Positions 26,033-36,778 of a stretch of DNA of 64,000 nucleotides are shown one piece after another. The first letter of the stretch is position 1, and every line of letters starts with the position of its first letter. The stretch is from assembly GCF_000023025.1 (NCBI RefSeq), contig NC_012997.1, positions 3,717,125-3,781,124 on the forward strand. The letters run 5' to 3'. The position numbers were made by a program, and so were the translations under genes. The notes beneath the pieces are model-generated. The model was not told the origin of the DNA. It saw only the letters and a program-made list of their open reading frames with translations, and ran no database searches. Origin of the DNA: Teredinibacter turnerae T7901. GTDB taxonomy: Bacteria > Pseudomonadota > Gammaproteobacteria > Pseudomonadales > Cellvibrionaceae.

Positions 26033-27228
26033 ACCCTGACTGAGCGGGCGAGGAACGCCTTCAGGTAGCGGGTCTCTTGAATGCTTGGGTGGACGGGATG
26101 ATCCGCACCCTGCATTCCCTCTGCCAATACCTGAACATGGCGATCCAAGTGGCGACCGCTGGCCCGTAAAATATCGTGCAGACTCTCACGAGGTAAATGC
26201 ATTGAGCAGGAACCAGCCAATAATAATCCATCGCGATCGAGCAATCGCATCGCCAATTCATTAATGCGCCGGTAGGCCTGAGTACCCGCGGCCAGATCTT
26301 TTTTGCGCTTGATAAATGCCGGCGGGTCCACGATCACCACATCAAAGCGCTCATCATTTTCTTTCAGTGCTTTTAAGGACGCAAACGCATCCCCTTCCAG
26401 CGCAGTAAAACGATCTCCCCCACCCTGCAGTTGCGCGTTTTTCTGTGCAATATCCAAGGCTCTCGCGGAAGCGTCCGCACACCATACGTCCTTCGCGCCC
26501 CAGGCCAGCGCCTGCACGCCAAAGGCGCCCACGTAACTAAATACATCCAATACACGCTTACCTTCAACAAGCCCCTTTAACCAGGCCCGATTCGGGCGTT
26601 GATCGTAGAACCAGCCGGTTTTCTGGCCATCGTGTAACGGCGCAATAAAACGAACGCCGTTTTCTATCAGCTCGACTTCAGCCGGCGGCTCACCCAGCGC
26701 AGCAACCACTTGCTCAGGCAGGTTTTCGAATTCGCGTGCACTGCTGTCGTTACGCAGCAAAATCGAACTCGGACGAAGGACTTTGTCCAATGCAGCAATA
26801 ATCTCGTCGGTCATCAACTCCATACCGGCAGTCGTTATTTGCACGCATAGATGTTCGCCAAAGCGGTCCACGACCAACCCAGGTAACAGGTCGCTCTCGC
26901 CATAAATCAGCCGATAAAAAGGCTCAGGAAAAAATCGTTCGCGCAAGCTCAGCGCGATTTTTATGCGGTGCACCAGTAACGAACGATCGAGAGGCTGATC
27001 AGTACGGGTTACCAGGCGCGCACAAATGAGAGAATGCGGATTTACATAGGCGGTGCCAAGCAGTTGCCCATTGGCACTTTCCACCCGAAGCTGGGACCCG
27101 GGAAGAATATGTTTTAGCGGTGTTTGGGCAACATCCACTTCGTTGCTGTAGATCCATAAATGACCGGCCTTCAGGCGGCGATCCTCATTTTTTTTTAGGC
27201 GAATAACGCCGGCAATTTGTTCGTTCAC
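26029..27228 (-). CDS. rlmI: 23S rRNA (cytosine-5) methyltransferase RlmI
   Basis: RlmI methylates C1962 of 23S rRNA using S-adenosylmethionine. The 399 residues have the usual length. An N-terminal PUA domain (about 1-80: 'LKKNEDRRLKAGHLWIYSNE') binds RNA; a central RlmI-like EEHEE region follows; the C-terminal Rossmann methyltransferase has 'VLDVFSYVGAFGVQALAWGA' (cofactor loop) and 'FDVVIVDPPAFIKRKKDL' with the catalytic region. The gene lies 16 bases downstream of rlmJ on the same strand, so two rRNA methyltransferases are probably co-transcribed. Confidence 0.92.
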   Translation of the reverse strand: MNEQIAGVIRLKKNEDRRLKAGHLWIYSNEVDVAQTPLKHILPGSQLRVESANGQLLGTAYVNPHSLICARLVTRTDQPLDRSLLVHRIKIALSLRERFFPEPFYRLIYGESDLLPGLVVDRFGEHLCVQITTAGMELMTDEIIAALDKVLRPSSILLRNDSSAREFENLPEQVVAALGEPPAEVELIENGVRFIAPLHDGQKTGWFYDQRPNRAWLKGLVEGKRVLDVFSYVGAFGVQALAWGAKDVWCADASARALDIAQKNAQLQGGGDRFTALEGDAFASLKALKENDERFDVVIVDPPAFIKRKKDLAAGTQAYRRINELAMRLLDRDGLLLAGSCSMHLPRESLHDILRASGRHLDRHVQVLAEGMQGADHPVHPSIQETRYLKAFLARSVRV

Positions 27229-27244
27229 GAAAAACCTTTTTCAC

Positions 27245-28084
27245 TTAATTCGGGCTTAGCACCCAACGATGACTAAACCCACCTTGATCGGGGGCGAGAA
27301 TTTGCTGTATTTCAGGCAATACCAAGGCAATCTTTTCGTCGACAGTCCAGGGTAGATTAATAAAGGCCATGCCACTGCCATACATACCATAGTCTGACGC
27401 CTGCGCCTCCACCCAGAGTTCCGCAGTAAAAAGGCTTGCAGGCTGGGATCGCGCTATAACGTCGAGCATTGCCGGTGCGCGATTGCGTTCTTGCGCAAGT
27501 AACGGGTACCAAAGTGCGATTACACCAACGGGCCACTTGCGATGAAGCTGCGCTATCAGCGTTGCAATTCGCTCGTACTCCAGGGGCTGCTCGTATGGCG
27601 GGTCGATCAGTACAATGCCGCGCCTGGGCGTCGGTGGACTCAGCGCCAGCACGCCTTCTATGCCGTCGCGGTGATGCAAGGTTACCCGCTTGTCGCGCCG
27701 CATATTGTTTCGCAGAATCTCAAATTCGGTATTGTGCAACTCCATCAGAACAAGCTTATCCTGCTCGCGCAACACGGATGCCGCGACTGCCGGCGAGCCA
27801 GGGTACTTATAGTCGGCGAAGTAACGTGCGACCAACGCTTTATAGCGACTCATCGCTTCGCTACTAACCTCGCTCGCCAGTAGCGGCGATATACCGCTCA
27901 TATACTCACGATTTTTCTGGGGCATCGCCGTATTCAAGTCGTAGGCACCGGCGGCCGCATGGGTTTCAAGATAGGTGAGCGGTTTGTCTTTTTCGATGAG
28001 CTTTTCAAGCACCATCGACAGGCAAAGGTGCTTGAGTACATCGGCGTGGTTGCCGGCGTGAAAGGCATGGCGGTAACTGAGCAT
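27245..28084 (-). CDS. rlmJ: 23S rRNA (adenine-N6) methyltransferase RlmJ
   Basis: RlmJ makes m6A at position 2030 of 23S rRNA. The 279-residue protein begins with the family signature 'MLSYRHAFHAGNHADVLKHL'. It contains 'YLETHAAAGAYDL' for cofactor binding and 'IVLIDPPYEQPLEYERI' with the DPPY catalytic motif of amino-methyltransferases. It lies between the TPR-protein gene (about 50 bases upstream) and rlmI (16 bases downstream). Confidence 0.93.
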   Translation of the reverse strand: MLSYRHAFHAGNHADVLKHLCLSMVLEKLIEKDKPLTYLETHAAAGAYDLNTAMPQKNREYMSGISPLLASEVSSEAMSRYKALVARYFADYKYPGSPAVAASVLREQDKLVLMELHNTEFEILRNNMRRDKRVTLHHRDGIEGVLALSPPTPRRGIVLIDPPYEQPLEYERIATLIAQLHRKWPVGVIALWYPLLAQERNRAPAMLDVIARSQPASLFTAELWVEAQASDYGMYGSGMAFINLPWTVDEKIALVLPEIQQILAPDQGGFSHRWVLSPN

Positions 28085-28134
28085 TTACATCTAACCCAAG
28101 TAAAACGCGCAGTGTACTGGGGATTACGGCAAAC

Positions 28135-29010
28135 CTAAACAGCCCCTTGCACCAGCGCGATAAATTCCTCGAGATCTTTAAGTGGCTGCAGAGCCGGGTC
28201 TTCGCGTGCTTCTTTGGCGTAAATACCCCGAATCGATATCGCCCGAGCCAACGACACCAGTGCTTCGTCTGGCATTGCCAACTGAGCATAGGAGCAGGCG
28301 AGCTGATAATGAGCAAAGCCGTTGTCAGGTGTAATCTCAAGCGCTCGATGGCAGAGATCTATCGCCCACTGTGGCTCGCCCAATTCCAATACGGCGTCCG
28401 CCTTGTAGGTCAGCGCTTCACAGTCGGCAGGCTTAATCTTGAGGATCTGGTTGTACACCGCAATTTTGCCTGCGGGAGACGAATCCTGCTGCGCGCGCAA
28501 CCAAAGCGACTGCACCTGCTGTGTAAGCTCAATCTCCTCGCGGTTTTCCTCGATGTGCAGTGTTTTCTGCTGCAACTGCGCTTCGATGGCCGCAAGCCGA
28601 TTTTCGTATTCCGCCACCACTTTCGAAATTTCTTCATCAGCGAGGGAGTGAACTCGGTCTTTAATATCCCGAATCGAGGTCCACCCCGCCAAGACCAGCA
28701 CAGAACTCACCCCGGCAATCAGATAAAAAAAGTAAGTGACCGTATCGGTAGCGTACCTGACTGCGCGATCAACGGAACTGTGCTCCCGGTCCAAGATCTT
28801 CTGCAACAGTTCCTGCTTATTTGCAGCCTGCTCCGTGCGCAGGCTTTTCAATTCATCAAGTACGTAACGCTCAATAAATGGTGTATAGAGAGGTGCGTTC
28901 AGTTCGCTAACAACCGCTTCTGCACGCTTTTCTTCGGAGGGGACATCGGCAGCCCGGCACACCGGCAGGGCTACCATCAAACAGATAAAACACGTTAAGA
29001 GGCGAGACAT
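28135..29010 (-). CDS. Membrane protein with coiled coil and TPR repeats
   Basis: The 291-residue product has a signal-like N-terminus (about 1-20), a transmembrane helix at about 90-112 ('YFFYLIAGVSSVLVLAGWTS'), a Glu/Gln-rich coiled coil (about 120-165), and at least two TPR units near 185-255 ('CEALTYKADAVLELGEPQWA' and 'GFAHYQLACSYAQLAMPDEA'). TPRs mediate protein contacts. Its start overlaps the 3' end of the ectoine aspartokinase gene by 16 bases, so it may be expressed with the ectoine operon, although such a partner is not part of the standard pathway. Function unknown. Confidence 0.8.
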   Translation of the reverse strand: MSRLLTCFICLMVALPVCRAADVPSEEKRAEAVVSELNAPLYTPFIERYVLDELKSLRTEQAANKQELLQKILDREHSSVDRAVRYATDTVTYFFYLIAGVSSVLVLAGWTSIRDIKDRVHSLADEEISKVVAEYENRLAAIEAQLQQKTLHIEENREEIELTQQVQSLWLRAQQDSSPAGKIAVYNQILKIKPADCEALTYKADAVLELGEPQWAIDLCHRALEITPDNGFAHYQLACSYAQLAMPDEALVSLARAISIRGIYAKEAREDPALQPLKDLEEFIALVQGAV

Positions 29011-30425
29011 ATTGCGCGACCATGCTGATGAACTTCCACCAGCGCCTGGTGCAAACTTTTAACCGTTGTTTCGTAGTCATCCTCGGCCACGACGAATTGC
29101 ATATCCACTTGACGCATGGTCTGATGGATCGCCAGCACACTGATACTCTCGGCCGCAATGGCGCGCACAGTTTCAGCTAACATGCCCGGAATTTTCAAAT
29201 CGCTGCCAATTGCAGACACTACAGCCACCTTTTGCTGGTTGATTTCCGCTTCCGGAAACTTTTCTGCAAGTACAGCACAAATTCGCTTAACCGTCTTCAA
29301 ATTTGTCGACAGGTAATGGGTTACAGTATTGGCGTTAATATCCTTGGATACGATATGCGCTTTAAAGCGCTTAATCACGCTTAGGATCTCGGTATCGTAC
29401 TTGTGCACACTACCGGTCATATCCTGATCAAACACCTCAACAGCGTGCACGCCCTTCGCACCGGCAATGATTTCAACACAGGGGCGATCGCTCACGTAAT
29501 CGGTAGTAATGAGCGTACCCGCATGCTCGGGCTCGAACGTATTTTTAACCCGCAGAGGAATTTTCTGTTCCCGCAATCCCCGCCCTGCTTTTGGGTGAAT
29601 CGCTTCCATACCCAGGTTCGCGAGTTGGTCGGCCACGTCGTAGTTGGTCCGACCAATCGGCACAGCATTCGATTCTCCCACCAGGCGCGGGTCTGCACTG
29701 CTCAGATGGAACTCTTTGTGGATAATCGCCTCGCTGGCGCCACTTAGTACGGCGAGACGACTGAAAGTCATTTCACTGTAGCCGCGATCAAAGGACGACA
29801 TCAAACCACTGTCGCAATGTGCGTATCCGGTGACGATAGGCAGTTCCTTTTCTACATCGATGTCTTGTAAGGCGAGCTTGATACGCTCATCAAGCGAAAT
29901 GTGTGCGTCGGACTGCCAACCGGTCAAATCGACGAAACGCGCGTTAATACCGTCGCGCTGCAACAGTTGCGTCATGTTGTATGCACTGTGTGCTTCACCG
30001 ATGCTGGCGAGCATTTCACGGACCGTATCCAGGTGCGAAGCCAGAGAGAAATGGCCGTGCTGGCACAACCGCTGTAAATTGCGAAGGCAGGCTCTGGCAC
30101 TGGTCAAACGCTCATCAATGAATGCGTTCGCTTGCGCGAGGGAATGCTCCTCGGTGAAAAGCTGCGCGTTAATGCCGTGTAGTGTTAACTTCAACTCTTC
30201 CGTTTTCTTCAACCATGTGTCGTCTTCAATTGCACTGGCAAATAGCGTGTAGATACCGGGCTCGCCACTCTTTTTGTGCTCGAGCAAGCTGTTGGTTACA
30301 CCGCCATAGGCTGAAACAACAAACATACGGCCGTAGGGTGACCCGCCGTTGTTCAAGATAATGTTGTCCCTAACCGCCTGGTAGTCACTCATGGATGTGC
30401 CACCAATTTTTTCTACCGTATGCAT
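28995..30425 (-). CDS. ask_ect: Aspartate kinase of the ectoine-specific type
   Basis: It phosphorylates L-aspartate, the first step toward aspartate-semialdehyde, the precursor of ectoine. The 476 residues start with 'HTVEKIGGTSMSDYQAV', in which the kinase motif KFGGTS reads KIGGTS. Further landmarks are 'GAHCD'-like 'VTGYAHCDSGLMSSFDRGYS', 'KEFHLSSADPRLVGESNAVP' and two C-terminal ACT domains ('VVSAIGSDLKIPGMLAETVR', 'SISVLAIHQTMRQVDMQFVV'). Its place directly after ectC supports the ectoine-dedicated, presumably feedback-insensitive, isoform. The gap to ectC is 182 bases, with no clear terminator. Confidence 0.92.
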   Translation of the reverse strand: MHTVEKIGGTSMSDYQAVRDNIILNNGGSPYGRMFVVSAYGGVTNSLLEHKKSGEPGIYTLFASAIEDDTWLKKTEELKLTLHGINAQLFTEEHSLAQANAFIDERLTSARACLRNLQRLCQHGHFSLASHLDTVREMLASIGEAHSAYNMTQLLQRDGINARFVDLTGWQSDAHISLDERIKLALQDIDVEKELPIVTGYAHCDSGLMSSFDRGYSEMTFSRLAVLSGASEAIIHKEFHLSSADPRLVGESNAVPIGRTNYDVADQLANLGMEAIHPKAGRGLREQKIPLRVKNTFEPEHAGTLITTDYVSDRPCVEIIAGAKGVHAVEVFDQDMTGSVHKYDTEILSVIKRFKAHIVSKDINANTVTHYLSTNLKTVKRICAVLAEKFPEAEINQQKVAVVSAIGSDLKIPGMLAETVRAIAAESISVLAIHQTMRQVDMQFVVAEDDYETTVKSLHQALVEVHQHGRAICLAS

Positions 30426-30607
30426 ATTCTTTCCCCAAGAAGTAGTATCGACTCAGAATATTTTTATTGGGAAGGCCGGACAACCCAAACCTCAGGATTG
30501 CCTCCCAGTGCAATTATCAATCTACGCGCTGAGCGCTTCACACGAAAGCACCCAGCGGTATCTTCGGCCAGCGCGGCGCGAACTTGCGCTCTGCAGGCCT
30601 TGCCAAC

Positions 30608-31006
30608 TTAAAGTGCCTCCGCATTCAACTCGTACGCGCCCTCAGCGTTATGCACTTCGGTGCCGTTTAAGGGCGGGTTAAACACACAGGCCATTTCCAT
30701 TTCCTCGAACGCGCGCAGCATATGCTCGTCGTGCTTATCAAGTATGTAAAGCGTGCCAGGCTCAATCGGGTATTTTTTGCCATCGGCCAGAGTTTCCACT
30801 TCACCACGGCCGCGAACGCAATATACCGATTCCAAATGATTTTGGTAGTGCATTCGGAAATCAGCACCCTTATAAATGGTTGTAATGTGAAACGAGAAGC
30901 CCATCTTGTCGTCTTTTAACAACATCCGGGTACTTTCCCAGTTGCCATCGGGCGATACAATTCTGCGATTTGAATCACGCGCTTCGGTTAAGTTGCGAAC
31001 TATCAT
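30608..31006 (-). CDS. ectC: L-ectoine synthase EctC
   Basis: EctC closes the ring of N-gamma-acetyl-diaminobutyrate to give ectoine in the cytoplasm. The 132-residue cupin has the family start '[20 protein letters not shown]', the substrate/metal-site segment '[19 protein letters not shown]', and '[16 protein letters not shown]' with the second His. Length is normal. AGGA precedes ATG 31006. It follows ectB by 42 bases in one operon. Confidence 0.96.
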   Translation of the reverse strand: MIVRNLTEARDSNRRIVSPDGNWESTRMLLKDDKMGFSFHITTIYKGADFRMHYQNHLESVYCVRGRGEVETLADGKKYPIEPGTLYILDKHDEHMLRAFEEMEMACVFNPPLNGTEVHNAEGAYELNAEAL

Positions 31007-31048
31007 AATTTATCCTGTATTCCTAAAAGTACCTATGGGGTCAAATAA

Positions 31049-32868
<1,820 letters not shown>

Positions 32869-32999
32869 AGCTTTTTAATTTGTTCTCTAATATTTCGTTG
32901 TCTAAACATATATTAGGTCATTATTTGAGATAAAAACCCTAAAAGACCCATATAACAGCAAAATACGCACATTAATTGAGCAATCTCAAGAAAGTTATT

Positions 33000-33030
33000 T
33001 ATATAGTACACTAAGTATTATATATTTCAA
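33000..33030 (-). promoter_or_regulatory. ectA promoter with EctR operator
   Basis: On the minus strand, TACTTAGTGTACTATATA (33017 to 33000) is two 8-base half-sites around GT. From memory, the EctR footprint described in the methylotroph Methylomicrobium alcaliphilum is TATTTAGT-GT-ACTATATA, one base different. The operator covers a likely -10 box (TACTAT at 33008-33003) that has TTGAAA (33030-33025) 16 bases upstream, so bound EctR would block RNA polymerase. An alternative -10, TATAAT, lies just upstream. Confidence 0.75.
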
Positions 33031-33104
33031 ATTCACTTCAAACCCGAAAAGTATTTTGGACGCCAAGCGCCGGCGCCTAAAATGCGCGACCTAAAGGCAT
33101 TTTT

Positions 33105-33641
33105 ATGCGAGCCTTATCCAAAAGAGAGCTGATTAGAGAACTGGAATTGAACACGATTGACGAAGTACTGGTGGCGTTGCGACGGGTAATACGCGCCACC
33201 GACCTGCACTCCAAGCGTCTGGCAAAAACGACCGGGCTGACCGCCCCGCAAATTTTGTTAATGCAAACGATCAAAGAAGGCGGAGACCAAACTATTGGTG
33301 AAATCGCCAGCAGCATGAGCCTCAGTCAGGCTACAGTCACCACCATCATCGACCGTCTGGAAAAGCGAGGACTGGTCTATCGGCAGCGTTCTCACAGCGA
33401 CAAACGCAAGGTTTATCCGCTGTTGACCGATGAGGCACAGGAAGTGCTGAAGGAAGCTCCAACACCGTTACAGGAGCAGTTCACGAGACAGTTCGACGCT
33501 CTCCACGAGTGGGAAAAAACAATGATCATTTCAGCCCTGCAACGGGTTGCGCAAATGATGGACGCGGAACACATCGATGCCTCCCCGGTGCTTGATATCG
33601 GCGTACTCCACCGCACATCCACCGGCCACGAGAAAGATTAG
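33105..33641 (+). CDS. ectR: MarR-family transcriptional regulator EctR
   Basis: EctR represses ectoine genes at low salinity in several halophilic and methylotrophic bacteria. The 178-residue protein is a winged-helix MarR member: 'LHSKRLAKTTGLTAPQILLM', 'GEIASSMSLSQATVTTIIDR' as the recognition helix region, 'LEKRGLVYRQRSHSDKRKVY' as the wing. It is divergent from ectA across a 236-base gap that contains the operator. Divergent placement plus the matching operator make the EctR assignment strong. Confidence 0.93.
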   Translation: MRALSKRELIRELELNTIDEVLVALRRVIRATDLHSKRLAKTTGLTAPQILLMQTIKEGGDQTIGEIASSMSLSQATVTTIIDRLEKRGLVYRQRSHSDKRKVYPLLTDEAQEVLKEAPTPLQEQFTRQFDALHEWEKTMIISALQRVAQMMDAEHIDASPVLDIGVLHRTSTGHEKD

Positions 33642-33989
33642 GCGACGGGCGTAAAATCGGCTGCCGACAGAAATCGGACTGAGTGCAACGCCGTTTCAGG
33701 CGTTCAACGTCGAGAAATTGCTGGCAGCGTTGAGCTGAATGGCTGTGGGTGATTATGGGAAATCGAGAGATCCTTTCGATATATTTATTTGACCGTTCCC
33801 TTGCTGGCATTTCTTTCCGCCTATAGTGGTGTAAACTTAGCGCACGCGAGCATGGGATAAACAAACACGCAACACCCTCACCCTTTCGGTCACTTCCAGC
33901 TATCTTTCTTTCATATACACACACCATTCCGATCGGCAACTTAACCCCAGTTACAGCGTCTGTATTTTAAAAGCTATTTCGGAGAAGCT
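33642..33989. other. Intergenic region upstream of rimK
   Basis: About 350 bases without a gene. It should carry the promoter of the rimK operon; I see no clear repeat or terminator. Confidence 0.5.
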
Positions 33990-34895
33990 ATGCGCATTGC
34001 CATTTTGTCTCGTGGTCCAGCCCTGTATTCCACACGCCGCTTGAAAGAAGCTGCGGAGTTACGTGGCCACGAGGTCCATATCATCGACACACTTCACTGC
34101 TACATGGATATTACAAGCAGCAAACCCGCAGTGAGATACGACGGTGAAGAACTCCCTTATTTCGACGCAGTCATTCCTCGCATCGGCGCGTCAATTACGT
34201 TCTACGGCACCTCTGTTGTGCGCCAGTTTGAAATGATGGGAACCTTTGTCGTAAACGAATCTGTGGCCATCAGCCGCTCGCGAGACAAACTTCGCTCATT
34301 GCAGCTCTTGTCGCGTAAAGGTATTGGCCTGCCGCGTACCGGGTTCGCCAACAAGCCAGATAACATCAAAGACCTTATTCGCAACGTTGGTGGCGCACCT
34401 GTCGTAATCAAATTACTGGAAGGTACCCAGGGAATTGGTGTCGTGCTGGCAGAAACCCCAAAAACAGCCGAAGCCATGATCGAAGCCTTCATGGGCCTCA
34501 AAGCCAACATTCTGGTACAGGAGTTTATTAAAGAAGCTGGGGGTGCAGATATTCGCTGTCTGGTAGTCGGCGGCCGCGTTATCGCCGCCATGAAGCGCCA
34601 GGGCGCCGAAGGCGAGTTTCGCTCAAACCTTCACCGCGGCGGAAGTGCGGAGCTGGTCCGACTGACCAAAGAAGAGCGCGCGACGGCGGTTAACGCCGCC
34701 AAAATTATGGGGTTGAATGTGTGCGGTGTGGATGTGCTGCGGGCAACGCGCGGGCCAGTTGTAATGGAAGTTAACTCATCCCCGGGTCTCGAAGGCATTG
34801 AGTACGCCACAGGCAAAGACGTCGCAGGGATGATTGTCGAATTTATTGAAAAAAACGCGCGTCCCCACCGCACTAAAACACGAGGCAAAGGCTAG
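33990..34895 (+). CDS. rimK: RimK-type ATP-dependent glutamate ligase
   Basis: RimK adds glutamates to the C-terminus of ribosomal protein S6 (and can make polyglutamate) using ATP. The 301 residues match the usual length. Landmarks: '[20 protein letters not shown]' start, '[20 protein letters not shown]', ATP-grasp segments '[20 protein letters not shown]' and '[20 protein letters not shown]', and '[14 protein letters not shown]' with metal-binding Glu/Asn. GGAG precedes the ATG. It is the first gene of a three-gene unit with overlapping ends. Confidence 0.94.
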   Translation: MRIAILSRGPALYSTRRLKEAAELRGHEVHIIDTLHCYMDITSSKPAVRYDGEELPYFDAVIPRIGASITFYGTSVVRQFEMMGTFVVNESVAISRSRDKLRSLQLLSRKGIGLPRTGFANKPDNIKDLIRNVGGAPVVIKLLEGTQGIGVVLAETPKTAEAMIEAFMGLKANILVQEFIKEAGGADIRCLVVGGRVIAAMKRQGAEGEFRSNLHRGGSAELVRLTKEERATAVNAAKIMGLNVCGVDVLRATRGPVVMEVNSSPGLEGIEYATGKDVAGMIVEFIEKNARPHRTKTRGKG

Positions 34896-35941
34896 TGGAA
34901 GAACTGGTAATTAACGGAATTAGTATAAAACCGGGTTCCACGACCCACCTGGAGTTACCTGTTGCCGATTTATACACCGGCACCGAAATGCAAATGCCCG
35001 TATATGTAACGCGTGCCAGGAAGCCTGGTCCATGCGTATTTGCCTGTGCGGCGATCCACGGCGATGAATTAAATGGCATCGAGATTATTCGCCGCCTGAT
35101 CCACACCAAATCCTTCAAGCTGACTGCAGGTACATTTATCGCAGTACCCATGGTTAACGTGTACGGCGTACTGAGTCAGAGCCGTTATTTACCAGACCGG
35201 CGGGATCTCAATCGCAGCTTTCCCGGCTCACCCAAAGGCGCGCTTGCCGGGCGTGTAGCAGACCGGTTTCTCAATGAAATCGTTTTGAAATGCGACTACG
35301 GGATCGACCTTCATACCGGTGCGATCCACCGCTCCAACCTGCCACAAGTGCGAGCAGACCTGACCGATCCCGAAACGCGCGCGCTCGCTCACGCGTTCGG
35401 TGTACCGGTGCTGCTAAACGCAGAGCTGCGCGAGGGATCGCTACGCGAAACAGCGGTTAAATCTGGCGTAAAAGTATTACTCTACGAGGCAGGTCAAGCA
35501 CTGCGTTTCGACGAGCTTGCAATTAAAGCCGGGGTACGCGGCATCTTTAACATACTCTCGCACCTGAATATGCTGCCTCCGAGAAAGGCCACGCGACGAC
35601 CAAAAGTCGAACCATTCGAGGCGCGAAAAAGCGCCTGGATTCGCGCGGAAGACAGCGGCATTGTAAGAATGTATAAAAATCTGGGCGATCAAGTCTGCAC
35701 TGGTGACCTGTTGGCGGAAATTGGCACCCCGTTTGGTGAAACCGTTGTCGCTGTGCGCGCTGACCGGGATGGGATTATCATCGGCAAACAGAATATCCCG
35801 CTCGTACAGGAAGGCGAAGCCATGTTCCATCTCGCATTTTTCAACGAGGCTGATGAGGACGTGGCAGAGCATATTGAAATACTGCAGGACACATTGCTCG
35901 CGGACGGAATTGTTCCCCCCATTGGAGATGAACCTTTGTGA
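34895..35941 (+). CDS. Succinylglutamate desuccinylase/aspartoacylase-family zinc hydrolase
   Basis: The 348-residue protein belongs to the AstE/AspA zinc carboxypeptidase-like family. It has 'CAAIHGDELNGIEIIRRLIH' with the HxxE zinc ligands, 'RDLNRSFPG' and 'GIDLHTGAIHR' with the third ligand. A C-terminal barrel-sandwich part ('AEDSGIVRMYKNLGDQVCTG') resembles biotinyl/lipoyl-like folds. It starts at GTG 34895 overlapping the rimK stop codon by one base. Its place next to RimK suggests it removes or trims amide-linked glutamate or acyl groups; that is inference. Confidence 0.87.
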   Translation: MEELVINGISIKPGSTTHLELPVADLYTGTEMQMPVYVTRARKPGPCVFACAAIHGDELNGIEIIRRLIHTKSFKLTAGTFIAVPMVNVYGVLSQSRYLPDRRDLNRSFPGSPKGALAGRVADRFLNEIVLKCDYGIDLHTGAIHRSNLPQVRADLTDPETRALAHAFGVPVLLNAELREGSLRETAVKSGVKVLLYEAGQALRFDELAIKAGVRGIFNILSHLNMLPPRKATRRPKVEPFEARKSAWIRAEDSGIVRMYKNLGDQVCTGDLLAEIGTPFGETVVAVRADRDGIIIGKQNIPLVQEGEAMFHLAFFNEADEDVAEHIEILQDTLLADGIVPPIGDEPL

Positions 35942-36378
35942 ATAAACTGATTATCGGCAATTTGGAATCCATCCACCTTCCTGACTTGGGTATTCGCGAT
36001 TTACAAGTGCGCATCGATACAGGCGCACAATCGTCTTCCCTGCACGTGGACAACCTCAAACGCATTCAGCGCAGCGGGCGACCCTGGGTGTGCTTCGATT
36101 TACACCCGGATCTCTACAACACCGACGACATCGTGCGTTGTGAATCGCCAGTGCATGATATTCGTCGCATCAAATCGTCCAACGGCGAATCTCAGCAGCG
36201 CTATGTCATTCGCACGACCATTGATCTGGGTGGGCAAACCTGGCCAATCGATATCACCCTTAGCAACCGCTCTGATATGACCTACCTTATGCTCCTGGGC
36301 CGTGAAGGCATGGGAGACAGGGTACTTGTAGACCCATCAGCCACCTTTGTCACCACCCCAGGCAGCGTTGAAGACTAA
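35938..36378 (+). CDS. Retropepsin-like protease, RimB-type
   Basis: The 146-residue protein carries an aspartic-protease motif: 'LQVRIDTGAQSSSLHVDN' (DTGA). The family (often annotated 'ATP-dependent zinc protease' or RimK/LysX-associated) includes RimB, which in Pseudomonas fluorescens works with RimK on ribosomal protein S6. The start GTG overlaps the preceding stop codon by four bases (GTGA). The DTGA motif occurs once, so activity would need a dimer. Confidence 0.85.
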   Translation: MNKLIIGNLESIHLPDLGIRDLQVRIDTGAQSSSLHVDNLKRIQRSGRPWVCFDLHPDLYNTDDIVRCESPVHDIRRIKSSNGESQQRYVIRTTIDLGGQTWPIDITLSNRSDMTYLMLLGREGMGDRVLVDPSATFVTTPGSVED

Positions 36379-36778
36379 GCCTCCAGCACCACAGGAAATA
36401 CCACTCTCAATGAAGGTTGGTATTTCCACCTGAACCGCGCACTACATACTAACCAACACACCTATTGCCTGACACACTCTGTTCAAGCGGGATGGTATAC
36501 CGGTTCCGGGGCCTGGCCAGCCAGGCCTATCACCGACGTCATGTCCAGCACATAACAAGTAATACCAGCGATACGCACCTGCTCACCAAGCCTTAAAAAA
36601 ACAACCCCGTCGCATTCCGCAAACTACACACTACTCATTAGTGCAAATACTTCTTAAGAATCTGCAGCCGCAGGTAGCCAGTTCGGATATCATTGGCCTT
36701 ACCAATATAGATTTTTGGAAACCATATACAGCGTTCCCTAAGTAGCAATAACAATAATCCCCTACTGGAGACCCCTCA
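36379..36778. other. Intergenic region before the PL10 lyase
   Basis: About 400 bases. A 10-bp hairpin sits at its left end (listed separately). The PL10 promoter should be in the AT-richer right half. No gene seen. Confidence 0.5.
36394..36427 (+). terminator. Hairpin after the rimK operon
   Basis: A 10-bp perfect stem (GGAAATACCA / TGGTATTTCC) with a 14-base loop begins 15 bases after the last stop codon. There is no U tract, so it may stabilise the transcript end rather than terminate. Confidence 0.4.
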
